Below are positions 51,124-59,718 of a stretch of 64,000 nucleotides of DNA, piece after piece; position 1 is the first letter of the stretch, and each line of letters starts with the position of its first letter. The notes below the pieces were generated by a model. The model did not search any database, was not told where the DNA came from, and saw only the letters and a program-made list of their open reading frames with translations. Both the position numbers and the translations under genes were made by a program. This DNA comes from Chloroflexi bacterium GWB2_54_36. GTDB taxonomy: Bacteria > Chloroflexota > Anaerolineae > Anaerolineales > Anaerolineaceae. Location: contig MGMG01000017.1 of the NCBI GenBank assembly GCA_001796355.1, positions 20,132-84,131 of the forward strand, written 5' to 3'.

Positions 51124-51978
51124 ATGGCATTTCTTGATCGATTTCGCAATCCCAACCTAACCTTTCTGGCACACCCGCACCCGCATTCCCCAGACAAACC
51201 GATTTTAAAGGTGGAGGGGTTGACCGTTGAATACGATTCCGGGGCAGCGCTGGATAATCTGACGTTCGAATTGCAGCGCGGCGAACGGCTGGCCGTCGTC
51301 GGCCCAAATGGCGCCGGAAAATCAACGCTGTTCAAGGTGATCGCCGGCGTGCTGCGTCCCAGTCGCGGGCTGGTAGAGGTTGCCGGTCACGAACCAGGCG
51401 GGCATATCTGCATCGCCTATGTGCCGCAGCGCACCCAGGTTGACTGGAGCTTCCCTGCCACGGTTGCCGATGTGGTCATGATGGGCCGCACTGGCAAACT
51501 GGGGCTGCTGCGCTGGCCCACACACCACGACTGGCAGCTGGTAAAACAGGCATTGGACACCGTCCGACTGCTTGACCTGGCCGACCGGCAGATTCAACAG
51601 CTTTCGGGCGGGCAGCAGCAGCGTATGTTTATTGCCCGCGCCCTGGCCCAGGAAGCTGAGTTGATCCTGATGGACGAACCGCTCACGGGCCTGGACTCGC
51701 GCGCCCAGGAAGAACTTTTCAGCGTCCTGGAACTACTGCACAGCCAGGGTGTAACCGTGATGGTCGCTTTGCACGACCTGAAGATCGCTGGCGAGCGTTT
51801 CGACCGGGTTATGCTGCTCAATCGCCACCTGGTCGGGATCGGATTGGCTGAAACTGTACTTAACCCGGTCCAACTGGTGGATGCCTACGGCAGTCACTTG
51901 CGCTTACTGCCCGGGGTTGACGGCACCCTGGCGCTGGGCGACTCCTGCTGCGACGATGGAGAACACGACCATGCTTGA
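51124..51978 (+). CDS. znuC: Zinc/manganese-type ABC transporter ATP-binding protein
   Basis: 284-residue nucleotide-binding subunit. Walker A GPNGAGKSTLFKVI, signature LSGGQQQRMFIARAL, Walker B LILMDEPLTGLD, and the switch His in ALHDLKIA. Family members usually have about 240-250 residues; this one has an extra N-terminal 30 residues and a C-terminal tail DSCCDDGEHDHA that looks metal-binding. The gene end overlaps the permease start by eight bases (ATGCTTGA), so the tail coding sequence is shared with the permease start region. Confidence 0.88.
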   Translation: MAFLDRFRNPNLTFLAHPHPHSPDKPILKVEGLTVEYDSGAALDNLTFELQRGERLAVVGPNGAGKSTLFKVIAGVLRPSRGLVEVAGHEPGGHICIAYVPQRTQVDWSFPATVADVVMMGRTGKLGLLRWPTHHDWQLVKQALDTVRLLDLADRQIQQLSGGQQQRMFIARALAQEAELILMDEPLTGLDSRAQEELFSVLELLHSQGVTVMVALHDLKIAGERFDRVMLLNRHLVGIGLAETVLNPVQLVDAYGSHLRLLPGVDGTLALGDSCCDDGEHDHA

Positions 51979-52819
51979 GGTCCTTTTACAACCACTGCAA
52001 TATCCCTTCATGCTGCGCGGCATGGCAGCGGCAGTATTAGTCGGCATCGTATGCGCCGTGCTTGGCGCGTATGTCGTGCTGCGCGGCATGGCCTTCTTTG
52101 GCGACGCACTGGCGCATGCCATCCTGCCCGGACTGGCAGTCGGTTACCTGGTGGGCGGCGGAGCGCGCGAACCGCTCTTCTGGTGGGCCATGGGCACCGC
52201 CGTGGTCAGTTCCCTCGGCATTGGCGCGGTCAGCCGAACCGCCCGCATCAAAGAGGATACGGCCATCGGCATCATCTTCGCCGGGATGTTTGCGCTGGGC
52301 ATTGCGTTAATCTCGTCAGTACGCAGTTACACCGTCGATCTGGCTCATTTTCTGTTTGGCGACGTGTTGGGGGTCAGCACGCAGGATTTACTGCTGACCG
52401 CGGTTTTCGGCGGACTCGTTCTGGTAGTGGTTTTCTTGTTTTACAAAGAATTTATGATCCTGGCATTCGACCCGGTGCTGGCGGCTACGCTACGCCTGCC
52501 AGCGCGCCTATTGGATAATATTTTGATCGTGCTGATCGCGGTGGCCATAGTGGTTTCACTGCAGACCGTGGGGGTGGCGTTGATGGTAGCCATGCTGGTA
52601 ACGCCGGCAGCGACTGCGTATCTGCTCACCCGCCGGCTATGGAAAATGATGGCGTTGGCCGCAGCCATCGCGGCAGTGTCGGCAGTGATCGGGCTGTATT
52701 TGTCGTATTATTTCAATGTGGCTTCCGGCGCCGCCATCGTACTGACCTGTACTGCGGTATTCGCGATGGTTTGGATCGCTACCAGCCTCAACCGCCGCAT
52801 ACGGGCGGTGGCAAGATAG
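51971..52819 (+). CDS. znuB: Zinc/manganese-type ABC transporter permease
   Basis: 282-residue membrane subunit of the same importer, with about eight hydrophobic segments. The start ATG 51971 (MLEVLLQPLQYPFMLRGMAAAVL) matches this family's N-terminus; the longer frame runs through the ATPase gene and is rejected. Family features are YVVLRGMAFFGDALAHAILPGLAVGY and LMVAMLVTPAATAYLLT. It overlaps the ATPase gene by eight bases, indicating translational coupling. Confidence 0.9.
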   Translation: MLEVLLQPLQYPFMLRGMAAAVLVGIVCAVLGAYVVLRGMAFFGDALAHAILPGLAVGYLVGGGAREPLFWWAMGTAVVSSLGIGAVSRTARIKEDTAIGIIFAGMFALGIALISSVRSYTVDLAHFLFGDVLGVSTQDLLLTAVFGGLVLVVVFLFYKEFMILAFDPVLAATLRLPARLLDNILIVLIAVAIVVSLQTVGVALMVAMLVTPAATAYLLTRRLWKMMALAAAIAAVSAVIGLYLSYYFNVASGAAIVLTCTAVFAMVWIATSLNRRIRAVAR

Positions 52820-53213
52820 GCTGTCATTGCCAGACCTCGAAGTGGTCGAAGCAATCTGCGTTGGTCAACCAAAATCCTGCTTACTTCGCGCAGTTTTCGT
52901 AGGTTGTATTGAGGGCGATCATCTGCTGCTAGCGGGAAATGGTAAATCGCAGCCCGAAATCCAACATGATTTTGGGTGGTTTGTCATCGAGAGATGGTAT
53001 TGTTGGGCTTTGGAGCCCCTACCCGTAGCCGCCGTCGCTGGTTGTATAATCATCTGGATCATTCTGCCTACCTTGGAAGGTTAATAGCTGGTTATCAATT
53101 TCAGCAACACCTTCCTTTGTATGTACAATTCCATAAACCTTACACTAGCGGAACAATTTCGCTAAGACAACCGGCCTGGGGAAACGTACTGCGTGATCGA
53201 AAGGAGTTCGGAT
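52820..53213. other. Intergenic region upstream of glgC
   Basis: TATAAT at 53045-53050 and TACAAT near 53122 are possible -10 boxes without convincing -35 partners. AAGGAG lies at 53201-53206 before glgC. No repeat of the GTAG type and no gene were recognised. Confidence 0.4.
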
Positions 53214-54497
53214 ATGGCATCAACCAACGATGTGCTCGCAATTGTCCTGGGGGGCGGGCGCGGCACTCGCCTTTACCCGCTGACAGCAGTGCGCTCCAAG
53301 CCCGCGGTGCCCATTGCCGGCAAATACCGGTTGATCGATATCCCCATCAGCAACTGCATCAACTCCGGCATCTTTCGCATTGCCGTATTGACCCAGTTCA
53401 ACTCGGTTTCCTTGCACCGCCATATCACCAACACCTACGTTTTTGACTCCTTTCATACCGGCTGGGTGCAAATCTGGGCAGCCGAACAGACTATCTCCAG
53501 CGCTGCCTGGTATCAGGGCACCGCCGACGCGGTCCGCAAGCAGTTGTTTGAAATCCGCTCGACTCGCGCCCCGTATGTGCTGATCCTGGCCGGCGACCAC
53601 TTGTACACCATGGATTTCAAACCCATGTTCGATTTTCACATTCAAAACAAAGCGGATATCACCGTGGCGGTTCAACCAGTGGCGCGCTCCGATGCCGGGC
53701 GTTTTGGCATCCTCAAACGTAATTCAGACCGTCGCCTGACCAATTTTGCCGAAAAGCCGAAAGATCCTCAGGTTCTGGCAGAAATGATGTCAAGCGAAGA
53801 TCCGCAAAAGCCGTTCCTTGGCTCCATGGGAATTTACCTGTTCAACACGAAAACTCTGGTGGAAATGCTGGAGTCAAATCTTGGTTTCGATGATTTTGGC
53901 GGCGATGTGATTCCGCATGCCATACAAAATGCGAATGTTTTTGGTTATGATTTTGAGGGCTATTGGGAGGACATCGGAACGATCCGCTCGTTCTATGACA
54001 CCAACCTGGCTTTGACCATGCCGGATTCACCCTTCAATATGTATGATTCAACCCGGCCGATTTATTCGCATGGACGCTACCTGCCCGGCTCGATTGTACA
54101 AAATTCGCTGTTGGAAAATGTCCTGTTGGCGGAAGGCTGCCGGATCAATCTGGCAGAGATTCGGCATTCCATCATCGGACTGCGCAGTATCATCCAGAGC
54201 GGGGTGAAAATTACCGATACGGTGATGATGGGCGCTGATTATTATGTCAAAAAAGCCGGCAGCGACACGATTTCTCCCGAACCGGGTTTTATTCCTTTAG
54301 GCATTGGCAAGAATTCGCAAATAGGCGGAGCCATACTGGATAAAAATGTGCAAATTGGCGAGAATGTCATCATCCAACCCTACCCGCGCGGAACCGAGTT
54401 AGACCTGCCATTGTGCGTGGTGCGGGATGGGATTGTGGTAATCGCTAAAAATACCGTTATCCCGGATGGAACTGTAATTGGCCCAGAAGGCAGCTGA
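53214..54497 (+). CDS. glgC: Glucose-1-phosphate adenylyltransferase
   Basis: Makes ADP-glucose for glycogen synthesis from glucose-1-phosphate and ATP. 427 residues from ATG 53214 (AAGGAG upstream). The nucleotide loop is LGGGRGTRLYPLTAVRSKPAVP, followed by YRLIDIPISNCINSG. GTADAVRKQL and LAGDHLYTMDF are conserved. The C-terminal left-handed beta-helix begins about residue 290 (YSHGRYLPGSIVQNSLL). No glycogen synthase or branching gene is in the window. Confidence 0.95.
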   Translation: MASTNDVLAIVLGGGRGTRLYPLTAVRSKPAVPIAGKYRLIDIPISNCINSGIFRIAVLTQFNSVSLHRHITNTYVFDSFHTGWVQIWAAEQTISSAAWYQGTADAVRKQLFEIRSTRAPYVLILAGDHLYTMDFKPMFDFHIQNKADITVAVQPVARSDAGRFGILKRNSDRRLTNFAEKPKDPQVLAEMMSSEDPQKPFLGSMGIYLFNTKTLVEMLESNLGFDDFGGDVIPHAIQNANVFGYDFEGYWEDIGTIRSFYDTNLALTMPDSPFNMYDSTRPIYSHGRYLPGSIVQNSLLENVLLAEGCRINLAEIRHSIIGLRSIIQSGVKITDTVMMGADYYVKKAGSDTISPEPGFIPLGIGKNSQIGGAILDKNVQIGENVIIQPYPRGTELDLPLCVVRDGIVVIAKNTVIPDGTVIGPEGS

Positions 54498-54611
54498 AAC
54501 AAGGCGTTTCCCGCGGTTTTACAATCTATGTGAGTAGACAGGCGCATTAACTTCCCTGCAGCTACCTTAACCAGTACCCTGAACCGGCATTCCTATGCAT
54601 CTGGAGATCGA

Positions 54612-57467
54612 ATGATTAATCAAAATCCTCCGTTGAACAAGCCCGCCGACAACCCGAGCATTTCCGTCACCTGGCATTCTTTGAGCGCGCAGGATGTTCT
54701 CAACCAACTGGAGTCGGAACAAAACCGCGGCTTGACCGCGGCGGAAGCTGCCCGTCGCCTGGAGAAGTACGGACCCAATGCGTTAACCGAACCTCCGCAC
54801 ACCACTTTCCTGCAAATGGTTTTGCGGCAGTTGAACGACTTCGTGGTGCTGCTGCTCATCGTCGCCGCGGTTATTTCCACTATCGTCTCAGCCGTCGAAC
54901 ACGAGCCCTATATCGAGTCGATCGCCATTCTGGCGATCGTTGTGTTGAACGCGGTGCTCGGAGTAATTCAGGAGAGCCGGGCTGAACAGGCGTTGGCAGC
55001 GCTCAAAAAACTGGCTGCGCCCGACGCCCAGGTGCTGCGGGACGGGCGCCGTATCTCGATTCCGGCGCACGAACTGGTACCTGGTGATATCGTTTTCCTC
55101 GAAGCCGGCAATTTCATTCCGGCCGATTTGCGCCTGATGGAAGCGGTAAACCTGCGGGTGGAAGAAGCTGCCCTGACGGGCGAGTCGATGCCGGTGGAGA
55201 AAAACGCTGTTGCCATTGTGGATGCAGAGAGTTCCCTTGGCGATCGTAAAAACACAGCCTTTATGGGCACACTGGCATCCTACGGCCGCGGACGCGGCGC
55301 AGTGGTAGCTACCGGGATGCGCACACAGCTTGGCATGATCGCCACCATGCTGCAATCCGTTGAAATGGAAGAAACGCCATTGCAACGTCGGCTCCAGCAA
55401 TTGGGAAAAACATTGGGTTGGGCAGCTCTGATCATCTGCGGGTTGGTTTTCGTCGCCGGCATCCTCCAGGGCGGGCCGATTTTGCAGATGTTTATGGTCG
55501 CAGTCAGTCTGGCGATCGCTGCCGTACCCGAGGGTTTGCCCGCCATCGTAACCATCAGCCTGGCGCTGGGAATGCGCGAGATGGTAAAACGCCACGCGCT
55601 CATCCGGCGGCTATCCTCAGTGGAAACGCTCGGCTCGGCAACCGTCATTTGCTCAGATAAAACCGGGACGCTGACCCAGAATGTGATGACGGTCACCCGA
55701 CTGTGGGTGGATGGGCAAGACATTGAGATATCCGGCACGGGGTACTCCGCCGACGGCGATTTCCGTCTGGACGGGAAGCGAATCGACCTGGATCAATTCC
55801 CGGCTGCCCGCACTGCTCTGTGGGTCGGCACGCTGAATAACGACGCCGAGCTGGAACGCATCGAAGGTGAAAACGGCCGCTCCAGTTTCCGCATCATCGG
55901 TGACCCAACCGAAGGGTCCATCCTGATTGCGGCAGCCAAAGCCGGGGCGCTCCCGGAAGAACTCAACCAGGCTTACCCGCGCGAACGCGAAATCCCCTTC
56001 GATTCGGATCGCAAGCGCATGGTCACAGTGCACGGCGTCAAAGACCCGCGCCTGGAAGACTTATCGCCCTTCAGCGACGGCAACCATCCGGAATTCACGG
56101 TGGTGGTCAAGGGCGCGCCGGATGTGGTGCTCAAATTATGTTCCAGCTACCAGACCACTGCAGATAGGCCTGCTCCGCTGGATGATGTTCAGCGCAGCAA
56201 AATTATCTCAGCCAATGAAGTCCTGACGCAAGGTGCTTTGCGCGTGCTGGGCATGGCCTATCGCGTGCTGCCTGAAATGCCCGAAAAGCTCGACCAGGCG
56301 CAATTGGAGGAGAATCTTATCTTTGTTGGTTTGGTCGGCATGATCGACCCGGCCAGGCCTGAAGTGCAGCCCGCGTTGGATAAAGCTGCCCGGGCAGGTA
56401 TCCGCACCATTATGATCACCGGCGATTATCCCAACACCGCCCGGGCTATCGCGGAGAGCATTCATCTTTTGCAACCGGGTCACCAGGTGCTGGCAGGCGC
56501 ACAACTGGATGAATTGGATGATCCAGCCTTGCAGGAAGCGGTGCAGCACACCGACGTCTTCGCCCGGGTCTCGCCAGAGCATAAAATGCGCATCGTCGAT
56601 GCACTCAAGGCCAACGGCGAGGTGGTTGCCATGACCGGCGATGGCGTAAACGACGCACCGGCGATTAAACGCGCGGATATTGGCGTGGCCATGGGCATCA
56701 CCGGTACTGATGTGGCCAAAGGTACCGCTGACATGGTGTTGACCGATGATAATTACGCCAGCATCGTCTCGGCGGTGGAGCAGGGCCGCATCATCTACGC
56801 CAACATTCGCAAATTTGTCTATTACCTGATCTCCTGCAACCTGGCAGAGATCCTGATCATCTTCCTGCCGACCGCCTTTGGCCGCCTGCTCTTCCCGAAT
56901 GCCGAACGGGCAGTGCTTTCACCGCTGGCGCCCATTCAACTGTTGTGGCTCAACTTGATCACGGACGGCGCTCCGGCGCTGGCTCTGGGCACCGAAAAAG
57001 GCGACCCGGATACGATGGAGCAGCAGCCGCGTCCGCCCAAAGAACCGATTATCAATAAGTCCATGCGGCTGGGTGTCGCCATCCAGACCGTCGCCATTAC
57101 GGCCGTGACGCTCACTGCGTATGCCATCGGCCTGCTGCACAACGAAATTTACGCCGAAACCATGGCTTTCCTGACGCTGTCGCTTTCAGAATTGCTGCGG
57201 GCTTTCACCGCGCGCTCTGAGCATTACCCGATCTTAAAAATTGGCCTGTTCACCAATAAATGGATGAACCTGGCGGTGCTTTTCTCGCTGGTGTTGTTGA
57301 TGTTGGTGGTGTACGTGCCATTCTTGAACCCCATCTTCAGCACCGTGCCGCTCACCTGGATCGAGTGGCGCTTTATCATCCCCTTATTAATTATCCCCTC
57401 TTTGGCAGCTGAATTAGGTAAATACATCACCACCAACCGCGCCCGCCGCAAACTGGCTGCCTACTAG
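54612..57467 (+). CDS. P-type cation-transporting ATPase (P2A, calcium-ATPase-like)
   Basis: 951-residue membrane pump. The N-terminal cation ATPase domain (WHSLSAQDVLNQLESEQNRGLTAAEAARRL, in part) is followed by actuator motif LTGESMPV, phosphorylation site CSDKTGTLTQN and hinge MTGDGVNDAPAIKRADIGVAMG. VPEGLPAIVTISLALGMREM in helix 4 fits the Ca2+-type PEGLP motif. The C-terminus has about six helices. Calcium is the likely substrate, but Mn2+ or Na+ cannot be excluded. A strong terminator follows. Confidence 0.92.
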   Translation: MINQNPPLNKPADNPSISVTWHSLSAQDVLNQLESEQNRGLTAAEAARRLEKYGPNALTEPPHTTFLQMVLRQLNDFVVLLLIVAAVISTIVSAVEHEPYIESIAILAIVVLNAVLGVIQESRAEQALAALKKLAAPDAQVLRDGRRISIPAHELVPGDIVFLEAGNFIPADLRLMEAVNLRVEEAALTGESMPVEKNAVAIVDAESSLGDRKNTAFMGTLASYGRGRGAVVATGMRTQLGMIATMLQSVEMEETPLQRRLQQLGKTLGWAALIICGLVFVAGILQGGPILQMFMVAVSLAIAAVPEGLPAIVTISLALGMREMVKRHALIRRLSSVETLGSATVICSDKTGTLTQNVMTVTRLWVDGQDIEISGTGYSADGDFRLDGKRIDLDQFPAARTALWVGTLNNDAELERIEGENGRSSFRIIGDPTEGSILIAAAKAGALPEELNQAYPREREIPFDSDRKRMVTVHGVKDPRLEDLSPFSDGNHPEFTVVVKGAPDVVLKLCSSYQTTADRPAPLDDVQRSKIISANEVLTQGALRVLGMAYRVLPEMPEKLDQAQLEENLIFVGLVGMIDPARPEVQPALDKAARAGIRTIMITGDYPNTARAIAESIHLLQPGHQVLAGAQLDELDDPALQEAVQHTDVFARVSPEHKMRIVDALKANGEVVAMTGDGVNDAPAIKRADIGVAMGITGTDVAKGTADMVLTDDNYASIVSAVEQGRIIYANIRKFVYYLISCNLAEILIIFLPTAFGRLLFPNAERAVLSPLAPIQLLWLNLITDGAPALALGTEKGDPDTMEQQPRPPKEPIINKSMRLGVAIQTVAITAVTLTAYAIGLLHNEIYAETMAFLTLSLSELLRAFTARSEHYPILKIGLFTNKWMNLAVLFSLVLLMLVVYVPFLNPIFSTVPLTWIEWRFIIPLLIIPSLAAELGKYITTNRARRKLAAY

Positions 57468-57494
57468 GTCAGCAGCTGTACTCTTTTAAATGAT

Positions 57495-57530
57495 CAAAGG
57501 GCGAGAATCTCTCGCCCTTTGTCCTTTTTT
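57495..57530 (+). terminator. Rho-independent terminator of the P-type ATPase gene
   Basis: CAAAGGGCGAGA ATC TCTCGCCCTTTG, a perfect 12-bp stem, followed by TCCTTTTTT. It lies 28 bases after the stop. Confidence 0.85.
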
Positions 57531-57637
57531 ATCGCATCCTAAACACTGCAGAGGTTATCGTTCTTGAATTCATTGCCTAATCGGCAATCCTCCTGATCGT
57601 TTAGGGTAAGGTTGTCAGGGTTATCGGTAGGGTAGGC

Positions 57638-58375
57638 TTACCAATTACCGCCCATACCGCCGCCCATCCCGCCGCGCATGCCGCCGTGACCGCCGCGCAT
57701 CCCGCCGCCCATGCCGAAGCCGCGTCCGCCCATGAAGCCGTTGGTTTCAAGGTTGGCCAGCAAGGCATCTGCCTGAGCCTGGGTGATGGTGCCAGCTTTC
57801 AGGGCATCGTTGATGGCCTGTTCATAAGCTGCGGTCATGCCGGTTTTGAAGGCATCCGAGTTGCGCAGCGCCTGTTGTCCCAGGATCAGGTCAGCCTGTT
57901 CCTGCGTCAGGTCGCCGGCTGCCACAGCATCCGCGATGGCGGTCGTGCGCGCCGTGGTGGTTGCAGCCTGGAGTTTATCGGTGCTGATGCCCAGAGCTTC
58001 CGCCAACAAAGCCTGGAAGTCGATATCGCCGGCGCTCATAAACCCGCCCAGGTGCATGCCAAAGAATCCTGTTCCGCGCTCTTTTATGAGATCGGCCTGG
58101 GTCTGGGTGATCAAATCTGCTGCCACGGCCTGTTCCAACGCCTTATCGGTAGCAGTTTGATAGGCGGCCTGCAACTCGTCCACGCTGACGCCCAACGCTT
58201 CCGCCAGACTCTCTTGCGTGACGCCGTAACCACCGCGTCCGCGTTCCATCATGCCATACATGCCAGTGACCGGGGTCGTATCGGCGCTAACGGTCTTGAT
58301 CGCGCTGATGCCGAAGAAAACGCCTGCCACCAGTACTCCTGCAGCCAGGAGGGAAAGCCATACTTTTTTACTCAT
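57638..58375 (-). CDS. Exported protein with two helical repeats and a Met/Gly-rich tail
   Basis: 245 residues. A signal or anchor (MSKKVWLSLLAAGVLVAGVFFG) precedes two similar units: LAEALGVSVDELQAAYQTAT...LEQAVAADLITQTQADLI and LAEALGISTDKLQAATTTAR...AIADAVAAGDLTQEQADLI, with a third partial unit INDALKAGTITQAQADAL. This pattern is similar to DUF2680-type proteins. The last 33 residues are a Gly/Met/Arg tail (GFMGGRGFGMGGGMRGGHGG...). Function unknown. Preceded on the minus strand by the pfkA gene. Confidence 0.7.
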   Translation of the reverse strand: MSKKVWLSLLAAGVLVAGVFFGISAIKTVSADTTPVTGMYGMMERGRGGYGVTQESLAEALGVSVDELQAAYQTATDKALEQAVAADLITQTQADLIKERGTGFFGMHLGGFMSAGDIDFQALLAEALGISTDKLQAATTTARTTAIADAVAAGDLTQEQADLILGQQALRNSDAFKTGMTAAYEQAINDALKAGTITQAQADALLANLETNGFMGGRGFGMGGGMRGGHGGMRGGMGGGMGGNW

Positions 58376-58713
58376 AAATGTTCTCCTTGTTTGTTTGAGT
58401 AAGTTTGATCCCGTTTGGATCTTCCTTAGGATAGCAGGGCGGTATTTAGTTTTTATTTAGATTTGGTTACTTTGTGATGAATTCTTTAAGTAGTTTCGAA
58501 TGGTATTGGTGCAGAGTTGGGATCTTTATCCTGCGCCAATCCAATAAAGGTCCACACGCCTGGTTGCAGGCGTCTAGCATTCTTCAGCGGGGGTGGTTTC
58601 CATGCCGACCCGTAATCGCTGCCGGCTTAGCTGTAGGGCGAGGCTATGGCATTCTCGCCGGTCTGGGATGACTTTGTTCTCGCCCTCCCCCTGTCAACCC
58701 CGAACGATGAACT
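58376..58713. repeat. Intergenic region with hairpins between pfkA and the Met/Gly-rich protein gene
   Basis: ACGCCTG GTTG CAGGCGT forms a perfect hairpin at 58556-58573. At 58633-58659 GTAG is followed by GGCGAG and, after an 11-base loop, CTCGCC, a REP-like element. Either could terminate pfkA transcription. No gene is credible. Confidence 0.5.
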
Positions 58714-59697
58714 TCACCGCGCCAGGGTTTTGGCCATTTCGTATTGGTCCATGGGCAGCGATTTGCGTTTTGAGAACACATGGCTGAATGGCACCGCTTC
58801 AACCGAGCCGCCATTTAACCCGGTCATTACCCCGGTCTTGCCTTCCACCAGGTACTCAACGGCTTTGGTGCCAAACCGCGAGGCCAGCAACCGGTCAAAC
58901 GCCGATGGCTTACCGCCGCGTTGAATGTGTCCTAAAATGGTCACCCGGGTGGAGAATCCCATTTCCATCGAATTGATCCTCTCAGCCAGTTCGCTGATAG
59001 GCGGTTTGACGCCTTCGGCAACCACCACAATGCAGTGACTCTTGCCGCGGCGGTATGCGGCCTCCATCACCTGGCCAACCTGTTCAACATCCGTTTCCAC
59101 CTCCGGCACCAACACCAGTTCAGCGCCGGTGACAATGCCGGCTTGCATCGCCAGGTAACCTGATTCACGCCCCATGGTCTCAACCAGAAAGGCGCGGTTG
59201 TGCGAGGAGGCGGTATCACGCAGTTTGTCGATGGCATCCACGATGGTGTTCAAGGCAGTATCCACCCCGATGCACATATCGGTGCCAAAAATATCGTTGT
59301 CGATGCTGGCGGGCACGCCGACCACCGCGATGCCGCGATCCACCAGTTGTTGAGCCCCATGCATACTGCCGTCACCGCCAATCACCACCAGCCCGTCGAT
59401 GGCTGCGTCATTGATCGAGCGGATCGATTCCCGCTGGTATTTCTGGTCCATGAAATCTTTGCAGCGTGCGGTCCGTAGGATGGTTCCGCCGCGCTGCAGG
59501 ATCCCACCAACGTCGCGTGGGCCCATCGGGTGGAAGCGTCCGTTGATCAGGCCTTCAAACCCGTCCTCAACCCCAATCACCTGCAAACCGCGCGCCAGGC
59601 CAGCCCGCACAACTGCCCGGATACATGGATTCATCCCCGGCGCGTCGCCACCTGAAGTTAACAAGCCAATCGTCTTAATGGAACGGCTTTCAGCCAT
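58714..59697 (-). CDS. pfkA: 6-phosphofructokinase
   Basis: Phosphorylates fructose-6-phosphate in glycolysis. 327 residues. The N-terminal nucleotide loop is LTSGGDAPGMN, and GGDGSMHGA has Gly at the position that is Asp in PPi-dependent enzymes, so ATP use is predicted. VGVPASIDNDIFGTDMCIGVDTALN carries the catalytic Asp, and TRVTILGHIQRGG completes the site. It follows dnaE by 21 bases on the same strand, so the two are probably co-transcribed. Confidence 0.95.
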   Translation of the reverse strand: MAESRSIKTIGLLTSGGDAPGMNPCIRAVVRAGLARGLQVIGVEDGFEGLINGRFHPMGPRDVGGILQRGGTILRTARCKDFMDQKYQRESIRSINDAAIDGLVVIGGDGSMHGAQQLVDRGIAVVGVPASIDNDIFGTDMCIGVDTALNTIVDAIDKLRDTASSHNRAFLVETMGRESGYLAMQAGIVTGAELVLVPEVETDVEQVGQVMEAAYRRGKSHCIVVVAEGVKPPISELAERINSMEMGFSTRVTILGHIQRGGKPSAFDRLLASRFGTKAVEYLVEGKTGVMTGLNGGSVEAVPFSHVFSKRKSLPMDQYEMAKTLAR

Positions 59698-59718
59698 CGA
59701 TATGTATGCTCAACTTTT

